NCBI RefSeq assembly: GCF_031755915.1
Contig: NC_083379.1
Location: forward strand, 20,718,001-20,782,000
Reading direction: 5' to 3'
Origin: Ziziphus jujuba
Taxonomy: Eukaryota > Streptophyta > Magnoliopsida > Rosales > Rhamnaceae
Length of the DNA: 64,000 nt
This document shows positions 39,135 to 50,262 of the stretch, piece after piece (within the stretch, counting starts at the first letter, position 1; each line of letters opens with the position of its first letter). The translations under genes and the position numbers were made by a program. The notes under the pieces were generated by a model. That model did not search any database and was not told where the DNA came from. It was given only the letters and a program-made list of their open reading frames with translations.

Positions 39135-41930
39135 TGTCAGGACCCGTCTAAAATTTCCCTCCGAAACCCTAGATAAGCCTTGATCCCAGGGAAACCCTAC
39201 CAGATCCTCCATTGGAAAATCCGGCAGAACCTCCCCTAAGGGTTGGACTTACCACAAATTTCTTACACTGAAAACACACTTCTATATTCATCCCCTTATT
39301 CCTCCCACACTACTACAAATTGGTTCCACAATTTTTCAGCACTTCACAGGAATAACAATAATCCAGAACAGTATACAGAGCTTCATGAAGTACTATTAAG
39401 CAGAGAAAATAACAAGGATGAAAGAAATATTACAATTGAAATGAACGAATACAAAGGTACTTCTCGAACTAAGACAGCGATGAAGATTTGGTTCGCTCCG
39501 GAAGAACGTCTACCACCCCTTGCACCTAAGGGAACGGAATTTAAAAACGTGAGATGCTAATCATCTCAGTGAGTGACCCTATCTACTGAACACTTTGAAT
39601 ATTAATAATATAACAAATAAAGGAATTTAATTAATACCGACAATTAAATAGATAAATAAATAATAAACAATTGAAAGTAATAATTTCTCTCAAAACCCTC
39701 ACTATTCACTCCATTGGAAATGTTCCCTTTTTAAAACATTTTCAGAAAACCCGATATTCGTATTTTCCGAAAACCAAGGGATCAAATAATTTAATAAACA
39801 ATAGATAAATACCCCAAATATAAATAAAATGAAATAAAATATGATAAATAATTTTGAACACTTCGGGGTTTGAAATTTTCATCCAAAAATTTATACTTGA
39901 TGCACCACACCATATACCAGTGATGCCCTCCGATACCCAGCGTCCCGAGCACCGACTGGCGGGAGATTAAAGAGAGAAACTTGCATACGGTACTTTAGCG
40001 TCCCGACAGTACCGCTGCTAAAACCGTCATCCTGGCCAAGGAGGGGGGCAGCTCTGGCCAATATCAAACTTGCATGCCCTCGGTCCAATGGCAACTCACG
40101 GGAGACATAATAACTTGCGCGCTAACCACATATACACCGGAACACCAATACTGTATGAATGCATCTAAAATAATTATTAAATTAATTATTACCGTATCGA
40201 TTTTCCAAAAATTCCCGTGGGAAATATACCAGTTTTCAAATTCACTATCCCACATTTTCCTTTAACATTTCCGGTACGAAACCATCGATAACGATATAAA
40301 AATAATATTCCTCGTAACACGAGGTTCAACAAATAATATTCCACAGGCATAATTATAAAATTTAAACCACCAATTTAAACAAATAATTTCCTTAAAATAT
40401 TTAAACCAATTATGTCCAAAAATAATATTAAAACCACATACGATTTATTACTGAAAATACCTTGCTCATGCGTAATAAATAAAATTAAATCATAATAATA
40501 AAATCGGGATTTTTGGATAACCCAAATTCTGTTTAGCACAACAAACATACACGTACTTATAAAACAATATTTTCCATAATTATAACCACATGAGCATGAT
40601 TGCAGATATCAATTAAGCATCAAATAAATATAATTAATTACCCCAAAATATTTTTAAAGGTGGGTCACTCACCTTAAGCATGTATATTAGTTAAGATCCT
40701 CCGCAGGATCAACTCCACTACCCACACATGCACCTAAAACATCCACAGTACACCAACCAAATATATTAATATTTTAATCGGGTAACTCCCAAATGGGTAC
40801 CTGGGGAGTGAACACAAACGACAACTAAAATTGACGAGTAATATACCGTATCAAAGCTTGAGTGACGAGGATTACAAATCCGATCTCACTTCCCGAAGAT
40901 CGGACCCGAGGTGGCCGGAATCTCGTCGGAAAGCTTTCAGGATTCAACTCTTCGATTCTCCAAAACCGTCGCAAATTGGAGGAAAAGGACACCAGATTTG
41001 GATTCAGGAGGTTGGAATTAGTGAAGAGGGACCGGAGACGGGACTGGGTACTCTCCGGAATAGGGAGTTCTCTGGCGAGCCGTCGCGGTCACCGGCAACC
41101 GTCGCTGCCTGCGGCACGTGCGGCGGTTGATGGCCGTGATTTTTGGAGGTTTTGTAGCTTGAAGGGAGAGGGTTCCAACGGTACCGGCGGTGACAAGAAC
41201 GGAGGCCGGAATGTGGAGCTCTCGGCAGTTGAAGGATTCGGCACCGCTGCCGGAAAAAGCCTCGATCTGGGCGCATCGCCGATTGGTTGGCCATGAAATT
41301 TCGAGGTTCGGCCGGGAATGAGGAGGCGCTCCCGTCTAGCCAGCGCGTGTAGCAAGAATCGGCCGGAAAATTTGACAACTCCGGCGGCCAGTCGTTTCTC
41401 TCTCTCCCTCTCTCTCTCTTTCTCTCTCCTCCCCATCGTTTTTGCCAAATAAAGGCCACCGTGGGTGATACTGTTCACCCACGTGGACCAATCAGGTGTC
41501 GACACGTGGCGGTACTGTGCACTTAAGCCAGATATAATAAAATATTACGGTATCCGGTGAACTTCACACGTCCATAACTTTTTAACCAGATGTCCAATTT
41601 AAGCGTGCCGCTAGTCTATGAACTCGTATCGACGAGTACTTTACAACCATACAAAAGTCAAAATAAAATTATACAACGATAAAAAGTCAACTCCTGGCAC
41701 CTCTTGGACAGTTTGCACCTCGATTTGTTTTGCCCATAACTTTAAAACAGTAGCTCCGTTTTCGACGTGCTACTAGTTTACGAACTTGGGGCATCATGCA
41801 CTTCGCCACGGTACCATGGTCAACTAAAAATTTCAACTGGAACAAAAAGTCAACTTTTGACCCACTCGGTCAATGGTCAACCTCGGTCAACGTGCACGAA
41901 TTCCGATGTAGTTTGGGACGGGGTGTTACA
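39135..41930 (+). mobile_element. Long solo LTR (2796 bp), copy 3, best preserved
   Basis: Starts TGTCAGGACCCGTC and ends GACGGGGTGTTACA. The 6-mer aatttt occurs at both borders (39130-39135, 41930-41935), compatible with a 4-5 bp target duplication. No primer site or pol follows the right end, so it stands alone. A GC-rich block (about 40860-41520) contains a CT-rich run at 41396-41432, and CCAATCAG is at 41487. Confidence 0.87.
40862..41296 (+). CDS. Open frame inside long LTR copy 3, function unknown
   Basis: 144 codons, rich in Arg and Gly, in the GC-rich part of the LTR. The segment GGRNLVGKLSGF and the next 40 or so residues resemble the frame at 3168-3464. No domain or signal peptide is seen. 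The similarity may simply reflect shared LTR DNA. Confidence 0.25.
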   Translation: MTRITNPISLPEDRTRGGRNLVGKLSGFNSSILQNRRKLEEKDTRFGFRRLELVKRDRRRDWVLSGIGSSLASRRGHRQPSLPAARAAVDGRDFWRFCSLKGEGSNGTGGDKNGGRNVELSAVEGFGTAAGKSLDLGASPIGWP

Positions 41931-42779
41931 ATTTTGCATCAATTTGTTTTTTCTTTTGTATCATTATCTACATAGATACATATAGATACATTAAATTTGG
42001 CAAGCAAATAAATATGTCTATTAATTGTGTTACTTTACAATAAAAAAAATAATTTTATTATTTTATTTTTTTGTCAATTAGTAATTTTGTTACTTTTTTT
42101 TTAAATAAATAATTTTGTTAGTTTATCATAACAAAATTTGCTTAAATATTTTGCATAAACTATTTTTTAACTATAATATTTCATAATTGCTTATATGAAG
42201 ATTATTTTATTTTATATTTTTTATATATTTACAAATATTAAATTTAATTTATTACGTAACTGATTATGTTTTAAAACCAATTTTCTATTTATTTATATCC
42301 ATGTAATATATGACATGGTATACATAAAATATATTAACAATATTTAAACAAAAAACCCTTAGAAAAAAGTAAAATTATTCTCTACAACTCAAAATATCAA
42401 AAGCCAATAATAATTTAAAAAAAAAAAAGGATCAAACAGTCCAAATAATTTCATAGGCACCCAAAAAAAAAAAAAAAGAAGATTGAACCCATAATCAATA
42501 CATCCTGCACCTCTTCAAATTCAAAGGTTTACAGAAACAATGATTTTGAATATCATTTACACTGATAGGTTTAGTCACGTTACCAATCCATATTAACAAA
42601 AATAAAAAAACAATATTTAGCTAGATCTCCAAATTGGAAAAAGTAGAGATTGTTCTTACTAGATCTGCAATATTAGAAGAAGACCGTTTTTTTTTTTTTT
42701 TTTTTTCCCTTCTTTGCTTTTTCAATTTGCTACATTTAGATCTACAAATCATAAGTTTCTCCTGACTAGATAGATCTGA

Positions 42780-43270
42780 AAATCAACAAGAAGAAGAAGA
42801 ACATGAAGAAAGCTTCTTCTTCTTCTTCTTTTTTTTTTTTTTTTAACCCTTTCGATCTGCTAGATGATGATGAAGAAGAAGAAGAAGTAAAGGAGGAGGC
42901 AGAAAATGGATCTATCCCATTCACAGACGTGGGAAAATTTTACCAATTTCTTATTATTTTGTTTTTCTCTCTTTTGTTTTAGCATTTGGGAAGAAGTGGG
43001 AAAAAAACACAGCTAAGAGGAGAAAATGCGAGAGGTTAAGAAAAAAAACAATAGAGATCTGGTAAAAAAGAAGGGTGTGAGAGGTTGAGAGAGAGAGGAA
43101 GAAGAACAGGGGAAAAAAATAGAAAAGAAAAGAAAAATAGGTAAGGGAAGAAAATAGAGAACTAAGAGGGGGAGGAGAAGGAGAAGAAAAAAAAAAAAAG
43201 ATCTGTGAAGAAAAGAAAGAACGTAGAAGGAGAAGAAGAAAAATAAATAAATAAATAAAAATCAAATCAA
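42780..43270. repeat. Purine-rich low-complexity tract
   Basis: Long runs of gaa, gaga and a on the plus strand (ctt-rich at 42815-42845), ending in aaat and aatca repeats. The Phe/Leu/Ser-rich frame on the other strand is a by-product. Confidence 0.85.
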
Positions 43271-44180
43271 ATCAAATCGAATCAAATAAACTTTTTATCA
43301 TTTCTTTTATAAAATAAAATAATTAAAAATATTTTATTTTTATAATATATTATTTTTATTTTTATTGATATAATATATTTTCTTTTTTTCAAGGAAGATA
43401 ATACAAATTTGTAGCTTTTTAAAATTTGTTAATGACATTCAATTACCATTTTATATCCGCTTTTCAGTTAAATTTAATGGAAATAACTAATGGTAGGAGA
43501 TATTTTTGAATTGTTTCAAATCATAGGATATTTTTTGTAAGAGGATAAAAACCACAAGGATACATATAATATTAACCCATAAAATTATGTTAATTAAATT
43601 TTCAATATTGAATGGAAACTAAAGGTGTTTTGTTGGCTTTTAAAGGGTTATATATTATTTTATCATTTAAAAGCATCTTTGTGTTTATAAAGTATCATTA
43701 TAGAGAAAGATATCTTTATTGAATGGATATGTTTATTGGTTACATATTCTTTCAATATATTTATAACACACACAAAGTATTAAATGTTGCATATGTGGAA
43801 GAGTTCAAGTAAAAATTGGTTTACTGATTTCGATAATTTATGATAATTTAGAATGATATTATTGTTAAAAAAACATTGTTATATTTTAAAAGATAATTAT
43901 CATAAAATGTTGAGCATCTAAATTGGGCAAATTCATCTTAAGGGGAGCTTAGCTCTAACCTTTATCTTACAATGATTTTTCTATAATCTCTAATTTATTC
44001 TTATGATCATTGTTTTTATATTTATATGCTACTTAAATGAAATTTCATCATTCTATCATTTTGTGTTTATATATTATTTGATATAATATATATAAATTTA
44101 TACACATTAATTATTTTGCTAACAATGTTAAGACAAAATTTATACAATGGGTGAACTTTATGTCTGGTATGATTTTTGAC

Positions 44181-44181
44181 A

Positions 44182-44228
<47 letters not shown>
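44181..44228. repeat. (TA)n microsatellite
   Basis: About 23 TA units with one interruption near the start, intergenic. Confidence 0.95.
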
Positions 44229-44231
<3 letters not shown>

Positions 44232-44376
44232 GTTTTATTCAATTGTTTATGCATCATAAAAAAGTTTACTTTTATATCTTAAATTCTTAATTTACATACT
44301 TTTCCGGAACTCATAGTGAGTATGCTCTATGCGTTTTACCCAATAGGCAATTGAGATTTTGTTATTTGATGCATAT

Positions 44377-44478
44377 TGAATATATATGCTGTTTATGAAG
44401 GGTTTATATGAAAATGGAAAGTCAATTTGAATATGTATGCTGTTTATGAAGGGTTTATATGAAAATGGAAAGTCAATT
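44377..44478. repeat. 51-bp tandem duplication
   Basis: Two near-identical units containing gctgtttatgaagggtttat and gaaaatggaaagtcaattt. Intergenic. Confidence 0.9.
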
Positions 44479-45415
44479 TCATATTGGTTACGGTTGAGAG
44501 AAAGAATTTAGTGTAACAATTACTCCACATTAGCATTATGAACGTGGTGTCAACATCCATTCTACTATTGTTATCTGTTTCCAACTAAGCAAAATATTAT
44601 AGGCAAGCAAAAAATTAACAAATATTAAATTTTTAACTTTTAATGATATATTTTCTATTCTCTAGGTTACCCGCAACCATTTCTCTCTTTTTTTTTTATT
44701 ATTATTATTTTTTTTTATTTAATTAGATCTGAGTTTTGGTAAAGAAAATTACGTGTCCTTGTTGAAGAATTTCCATCACTGACGCCACGAAGAACCCATC
44801 CCGTGCCTTCTCGCTGAGAATAACTTAACCTGTACTGCCTTCGAGAAAAACCCAGCCTGTGTCTCCACTAAGAAGAACACAGAAACTGTGCCTCCGCTGT
44901 GTAGAAGCCCACGCCGCCGCTAGAAGAGCTGCCTGCCAATACCACCTGTTAGTAGTTAAAAGCACTTTTAAATCTAAAATAAAAAATAATAATAATAAAA
45001 AGAAAATTGTAAAATCGTTCAAGTTTTAGAATAGGATAATTAAATGTAGATGAAAAGGGAATGAGGGTATCACTTGTTGCCTTTTTAGGTAGTTTCTACA
45101 GAAAGTAGAATTCATATTCCGATCTTTGGAAAATATTATGCCTGATGGTATTTGCGCTAAAACCATTACTTTTAAATATTTTAAAACTTCCCTTGGATAT
45201 AAAGTTGTGCCAAGATTGTGCAAATTTTATATCATGGTACCACCTCTACATTTTGAAGTTCTAAAGTTTCTTGTTTTTAGGATATAATGGATTTCTTTTT
45301 CTCCATTTTTCCGTCCATCTTTTTCTCTTATCATTTTTTTTCCCCCTTATTTGGAAGCTCACTATTGTTGTGAAATATTCTTGGGAAGATTCTCATCTGT
45401 GAGCTTGTTGTTTAG

Positions 45416-46157
45416 GATTAAACAGTTGAAACTGTATGAAGAATTTGAAGAGTGGCACATGATGCAGGCAAGTTGATCTCTCAATACCTTTGTAAAATAA
45501 TACATAAAAAAGAATCCTTAGCTAAATTAATTTAATATGGATTTGGGGTGGGTGTGACTAGCTAGCCAAGAAGGACTCTCTGTGCTGTGTGTACGAGAGC
45601 GCATATGGACATAGTCAAGAGTCAAGAAATCACATAGGGACTCAAGCAACCATTTGTCCTGTTGGTGGAGATCACGTAGGGACTCCGGATTCAAAGAACA
45701 TAAAACTGTTTTGGGTGTGGGGATGGAGATTTTGCAGCTTTGCAGATGGTTTTCGACCACATTGATGAACTAGCTGAATCATCAGTCATCAGCATCAGCA
45801 TCAAAATCAATTTTTGTTTGTTTTTCATTTTTTTTCTTAATTTTTGCTCCAAACTGCTGCTTTTCAAGAGCCTACCGTGTGGCTTGTCAAATAGCATAGT
45901 GTTGGTTGATCTAATTTTTTATATGTTGTTAATTTTGTACGGACAACTAATGATATTGCTTTCTCACAATTCAAATCCGAAATGACTGTTTTGTTTTCAT
46001 TATTTTTGGTCCTTTTGTATTCATTCTCAAGTTGAAATTTTTTTCAGTCCTTTTTGTACACTTTTGCAGGAAAACAGAGAAAAAGCCGGGGAAACAGAGT
46101 CAATAAGCTCATGTATTTCCATCAACTGTATGCGTAGCTTGGAAAACAGAGTGCAAG
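45416..46157 (+). pseudogene. Two exon-like fragments of an unrecognised gene
   Basis: Exon-like piece 1 (45416-45467) follows ttgtttag and reads IKQLKLYEEFEEWHMMQ up to cag|gcaagt, the consensus of GC-AG introns. Piece 2 (46070-46157) follows a pyrimidine-rich cacttttgcag and reads on in phase 0 as ENREKAGETESISS, then CISINCMRSLENRVQ. The frame runs on to about 46200 (CFRDWLAIS) and ends in a poly-T run. I do not recognise the family. It could be a captured or broken gene, or chance. Confidence 0.3.
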
Positions 46158-47328
46158 GTTGTTTCATTTGCTTCAGAGATTGGCTTGCTATTTCTGACAG
46201 TCTTTTTTTTTTTTGGGCTTTTTTTTTTTTTTTTTTTTTTGAAATGTAAGATCCATTTAATAATCCTGGATCGTGTATACAATTGTATTGATCATATATA
46301 ATTTAAACACAATTCATTGTTAATGCTTTTATAAAGGGATAAATTGAAATGCTTATTTATTATGGATTTGCTCAAGTTTATTACTGTCTTTAACTAAGCT
46401 AGCGCAACATTGGCAATGTATGTGACTTGATAGTGTAATTAATCAATAAAGTGGTGTGGCATTTGGCAGCAGCTTGTTCAATTCCACCTTCACTCTGCAA
46501 ATCTTGAGGGACCCAACGGCCACTAACACTTGCTTCTACAACTAGTGATTGTAGTGCTTAATAGTATAACTTGGCATTTATTTACAAAAGTTATGAAACA
46601 TTGATATCATATCATAACGATAACTTGTACTAAAAATTAACTCATAAAATTACAAGGAAAATGAAAGTGTAAAAAGGTTCTAATTACTTCAGCCATTGAG
46701 TTTTACAATTACAAAGGGGTAAAATGTTGTACTATACTAAAACTAAACTATTTAAACGAAAATAATCTAAAAACTCCAGCTTTTACCAAAAAAAGTAAAT
46801 AAAAGTAGTCTAATTTTTCCAGCTTTTACTAAAAAAAGTATAATATTTCCAGCAACATCAATATTTCCAACAATACTAAATGAACAAACATGGTGCATCG
46901 ATAAAAAATAAACATACCTTCAGGTACTATGTTCATTTCATCATTTCTCAATCACAAGAGGTGAACTCCTACATGTAAAATTTCATTTAGTTAGAAACAA
47001 TTACAAAAAGACAATCACAAAAATAATAAAATTGATTATAATTTAGTTACTTTTACCTCATTTAAGTATGATATTGGAAGGTTGTCTTGAAGCATTCTTC
47101 TAAAAGTCAAGTTAGGAAGATCATTAGCCCAATTTCAAGAAGATATCTACAATAAAGAAATATAAATTTACTTGAAATAAGTACTAGTTAATTGAAATTA
47201 AAAAAATAAATTTACTTATATAAGAGTATACATATTACCTGCTAAGGAGGAACAAATTGATTAGAAGAACCAAATGAATTTACCTGATTTTCCTAACATA
47301 CATTATTTATTTATTAACAATAGGGCCA

Positions 47329-47330
<2 letters not shown>

Positions 47331-47379
<49 letters not shown>
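47331..47379. repeat. (TA)n microsatellite next to the copia insertion
   Basis: About 24 TA units 170 bp left of the copia element, followed by (AAAT)n. Confidence 0.95.
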
Positions 47380-47381
<2 letters not shown>

Positions 47382-47553
47382 AATAAATAAATAAAAGAAA
47401 AAGAAAGGTGGCAGCCAAATTTCCAGCCAAATCCTTCGTCTTGAGAATATATGGCTACGTAGCGATTAGCAATCACTATCCACAATTTGTGCGTAGTATC
47501 AGCACCAAGAAAATGCCCAATTACCTTTCTGTCAACGGTGCTTTTGAGCCAAC

Positions 47554-48041
47554 TGTTGTGGTTCTCTGACCACTTTAGAGAAGAAATATGAGAAGAAAAA
47601 TAAAAAGAATTCTATTGCTCTCTTGGAAATAGAATACAAAAATACAAAAAAGTTCTCTCTTGGATTCTCACGTGGAATCTCTCCCCTACACTCTCAAATT
47701 CTCTCTGGAATTGCTCACTCTTCTCTCAAGCTCTCTCTGGAACTTAAACACTCTCTCTCTCGGAGTTTTCTCTCAATATTCCTCACTTGGGATAATATTG
47801 AGCTTGCTCACTTGGCTTGGTTTGCATACAACGGGATGGAGCCTATTTATAGGCTTACAAGGTCGGTTGCATGGCCTCAATCTTCAACAGCCTCTGCAGA
47901 GCCCACAATTGTTGAACAATCCATTTTCAGTGCAGCAATGGTGATTGTCAAAAATGGTGGCTGTCGGTGCAGTGGTGTCAAACATGATGGCTGTGCAATC
48001 TTCACACTGTCGGTGCAGTGGTGGTGCGGCTGGACTTCACA
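47554..48041 (-). repeat. 3' LTR of the copia element
   Basis: 488 bp, the same length as its partner. I counted differences at five bases: g/c, c/t, g/a and a two-base ag/ga change. TATAAATA is at 47844-47851 and the duplicated 17-bp U3 motif is at 47961-47977 and 48007-48023. Confidence 0.96.
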
Positions 48042-48054
48042 ATTCTCCCCCTAC
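48042..48054 (-). other. Polypurine tract of the copia element
   Basis: Minus strand gtagggggagaat directly precedes the 3' LTR TGTGAAG. Its position and purine run fit the plus-strand primer for reverse transcription. Confidence 0.85.
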
Positions 48055-48075
48055 AGCCGCATTTAAAACTGATGG

Positions 48076-48441
48076 TCATCTGCCATCTATTCCAGCTATG
48101 TCTCTGCATAGCTTCAGCTTCTCTTGAGCAACAACTTTTGTTAGCATATCTGCTGGATTCTCTTTTGTGTGGATCTTCATCAGTTTCAGCAACTGTTGAT
48201 CTATTACTTCGCGTATCCAATGATAGCGGATGTCAATGTGCTTTGTACGGGAATGATACATTGAGTTTTTGCTCAAATCCATGGCACTTTGGTTATCACA
48301 ATGTATCTTGTAGTCTTCTTGCTTGATGCCCAATTCTGTGAGAAAACGCTTTAACCACAACATTTCCTTACCCGCTTCCGCTGCGGCAATGTACTCTGCT
48401 TCAGTAGTGGATAAAGCAACACACTTCTGCAATCTTGACTG
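48076..48441 (-). pseudogene. Copia RNase H, C-terminal part
   Basis: Same frame as the segment upstream of the TAG. It shows ALSTTEAEYIAA (catalytic Glu), CDNQSAMDLSKN (catalytic Asp) and RTKHIDIRYHWIREV with the ADMLTK tail of copia RNase H. It ends at a natural stop about 20 bp before the polypurine tract, so the 3' end of the polyprotein is complete. Confidence 0.95.
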
Positions 48442-49320
48442 CTATGACACAGCTCCCCCTGCAAAAGTGTAGAGATAACCTGATGTAGACTTTCTATTAT
48501 CAGGGTCTCCGGCCATATCTGCATCTGTATAGCCTTCTAAGATTGGATCACCTCCCCCGTAGCACAAGCACAGCTTCGATGTACCTTTAAGATACCTGAG
48601 AATCCATTTGACTGCTTCCCAGTGTTTCTTTCCAGGATTTGAAAGAAATCTGCTCACAACACCTACTGCATGAGCAATGTCTGGTCTGGTACACACCATT
48701 GCATACATCAGACTTCCTACCGCTGAAGAATATGGTACTGAAGCCATCTCCTCTATCTCTTCTTCGGATGAGGGGCACAATCTCTTACTCAACTTGAAAT
48801 GGTTTGCAAGTGGAATGCTGACCGGTTTGGCTTTATTCATGTTGAATCTCTTTATCACCCGTTCAACATACTTCTCTTGAGATAGCCATAACCTTCTATT
48901 CTTCCTGTCTCGGATTATTTGCATTCCCAAAATTTGTTGAGCTGGTCCTAAGTCTTTCTTCAGCTGACTAATCTTCATTGCATCTTGTCCAACGATCAAC
49001 ATGTCGTCCACATATAGCAAACGTGCAATGAAGTTTCCACCTGAAATTTTTTGAATATAAACACACTGGTCTGCTGCAGTCCTTTTATAACCTTGACTCA
49101 CCATAAACGAGTCAAACTTCTTATACCATTGTCTTGGTGCTTGCTTGAGGCCATACAAGCTCTTCTTTAGCTTGCATACGAGGTTTTCTTTCCCTGAAAC
49201 CTCAAATCCTTCTGGTTGCTCCATGTAGATTTCTTCATGTAAATCACCGTGAAGAAATGCTGTCTTCACATCCATCTGTTCAAGTTCTAGGTTTAGACTT
49301 GCTACTAAACCAAAAATGAC
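48442..49320 (-). pseudogene. Copia reverse transcriptase and start of RNase H
   Basis: In frame with the preceding segment after the TGA. It contains MDVKTAFLHGDL, the catalytic YVDDMLIVG box, and LMYAMVCTRPDIAHAVG of reverse transcriptase, then the RNase H start GYTDADMAGDPDNRKSTSGY. It ends at a TAG at 48442 in place of a conserved tryptophan codon, most simply TGG to TAG. Confidence 0.95.
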
Positions 49321-50262
49321 TCAAATTGAAGTCATTTTTACCACTGGTGAAAAAATCTCATCAAAGTCAATTCCTTTCTTCTGAAGAAATCCTTTGACCA
49401 CCAATCGGGCTTTGTGTTTTACCACCTTTCCGCTGCCATCTTTCTTGAGCTTGAACACCCATTTATTCTTTAGTGCCTTCTTTCTTGTTGGAAGCTCAAC
49501 CAACTCATAAGTATGATTTTTCTGCAAGGATTCCATCTCATCTTGCATTGCTTGCAGCCACTTTTCATTCTCTTGATGAGAAACAGCTTCCTGGAAACTC
49601 TCTGGCTCCCCCTCTTCAGTAAGCAGAATATACTCAGATTCTGGAAATCTCTTTGATGGAATTCGGCCTCGCTCAGATCTCCGAACTTGTAAACCACTGG
49701 TTTCAGGAGGTGTACCATCATCTGACCGCTGTGATGGCCCTGCAGCTGCTTGAGATGATTGAGTCTCCCCCTGCTCAATATCCCCTTCTTCCTCCTGGTC
49801 TGTTTCTGGTATATCTTCATGCACCTCATTATCTTCTGTGGCTATTTGTGCTGGTGCTGGATTAGGACAAAAATTCTCAGCACTAGAACTACAATTAGGA
49901 GACATTCTGGGCTTTTCAATGTCTTCCATTGTCTGGTTTTCATGGAATACTACATCCCTGCTTCTAATAACCTTCTTTGTTTTCGGGTCCCATAACCTGT
50001 ATCCGAATTCTTCATCTCCATATCCTATAAAGATGCATGGAGTAGATCTTGCATCGAGCTTCTGTCTGAGCTCCTTGGATACATGTACATAAGCTAAACA
50101 ACCAAACACTCTTAAATGAGAGTAGGAGGGAATCTTACCCGACCACATTTTCTCCGGAATTTCAAAATTCAACGGTACTGACGGTGATATGTTGATTAAA
50201 TAGCAGGCGGCACGAACAGCTTCTCCCCAGAATGGCTTTGGCAGCTTAGCCATACTGATCAT
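49321..50262 (-). pseudogene. Copia integrase C-terminal part and start of reverse transcriptase
   Basis: Continues the polyprotein after the one-base frameshift and overlaps the previous frame by 4 nt. The first half holds the integrase C-terminal region (AKLPKPFWGEAV, FIGYGDEEFGYRLWDP). A low-complexity acidic linker follows, then the start of reverse transcriptase (KNKWVFKLKKDGSGKVVKHK, KGFLQKKGIDFDEIFSPVVK). It ends at a TGA at 49321 that interrupts otherwise continuous homology, most simply a CGA to TGA transition. Downstream homology resumes in the same frame. Confidence 0.94.

Noticed and set aside
40831..41505. Overlapping frames of about 100-150 codons on both strands
   Set aside because: Only the one shared with copy 1 was kept. 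The others arise from the GC-rich, stop-poor LTR segment and CT repeats.
42954..43265. 103-codon Phe/Leu/Ser-rich frame
   Set aside because: Opposite strand of a purine-rich tract; low complexity only.
47623..48326. Plus-strand frames over the left copia LTR and end of RNase H
   Set aside because: Antisense to the copia element; the same frame recurs at 52699-53274 because the LTRs are identical there.
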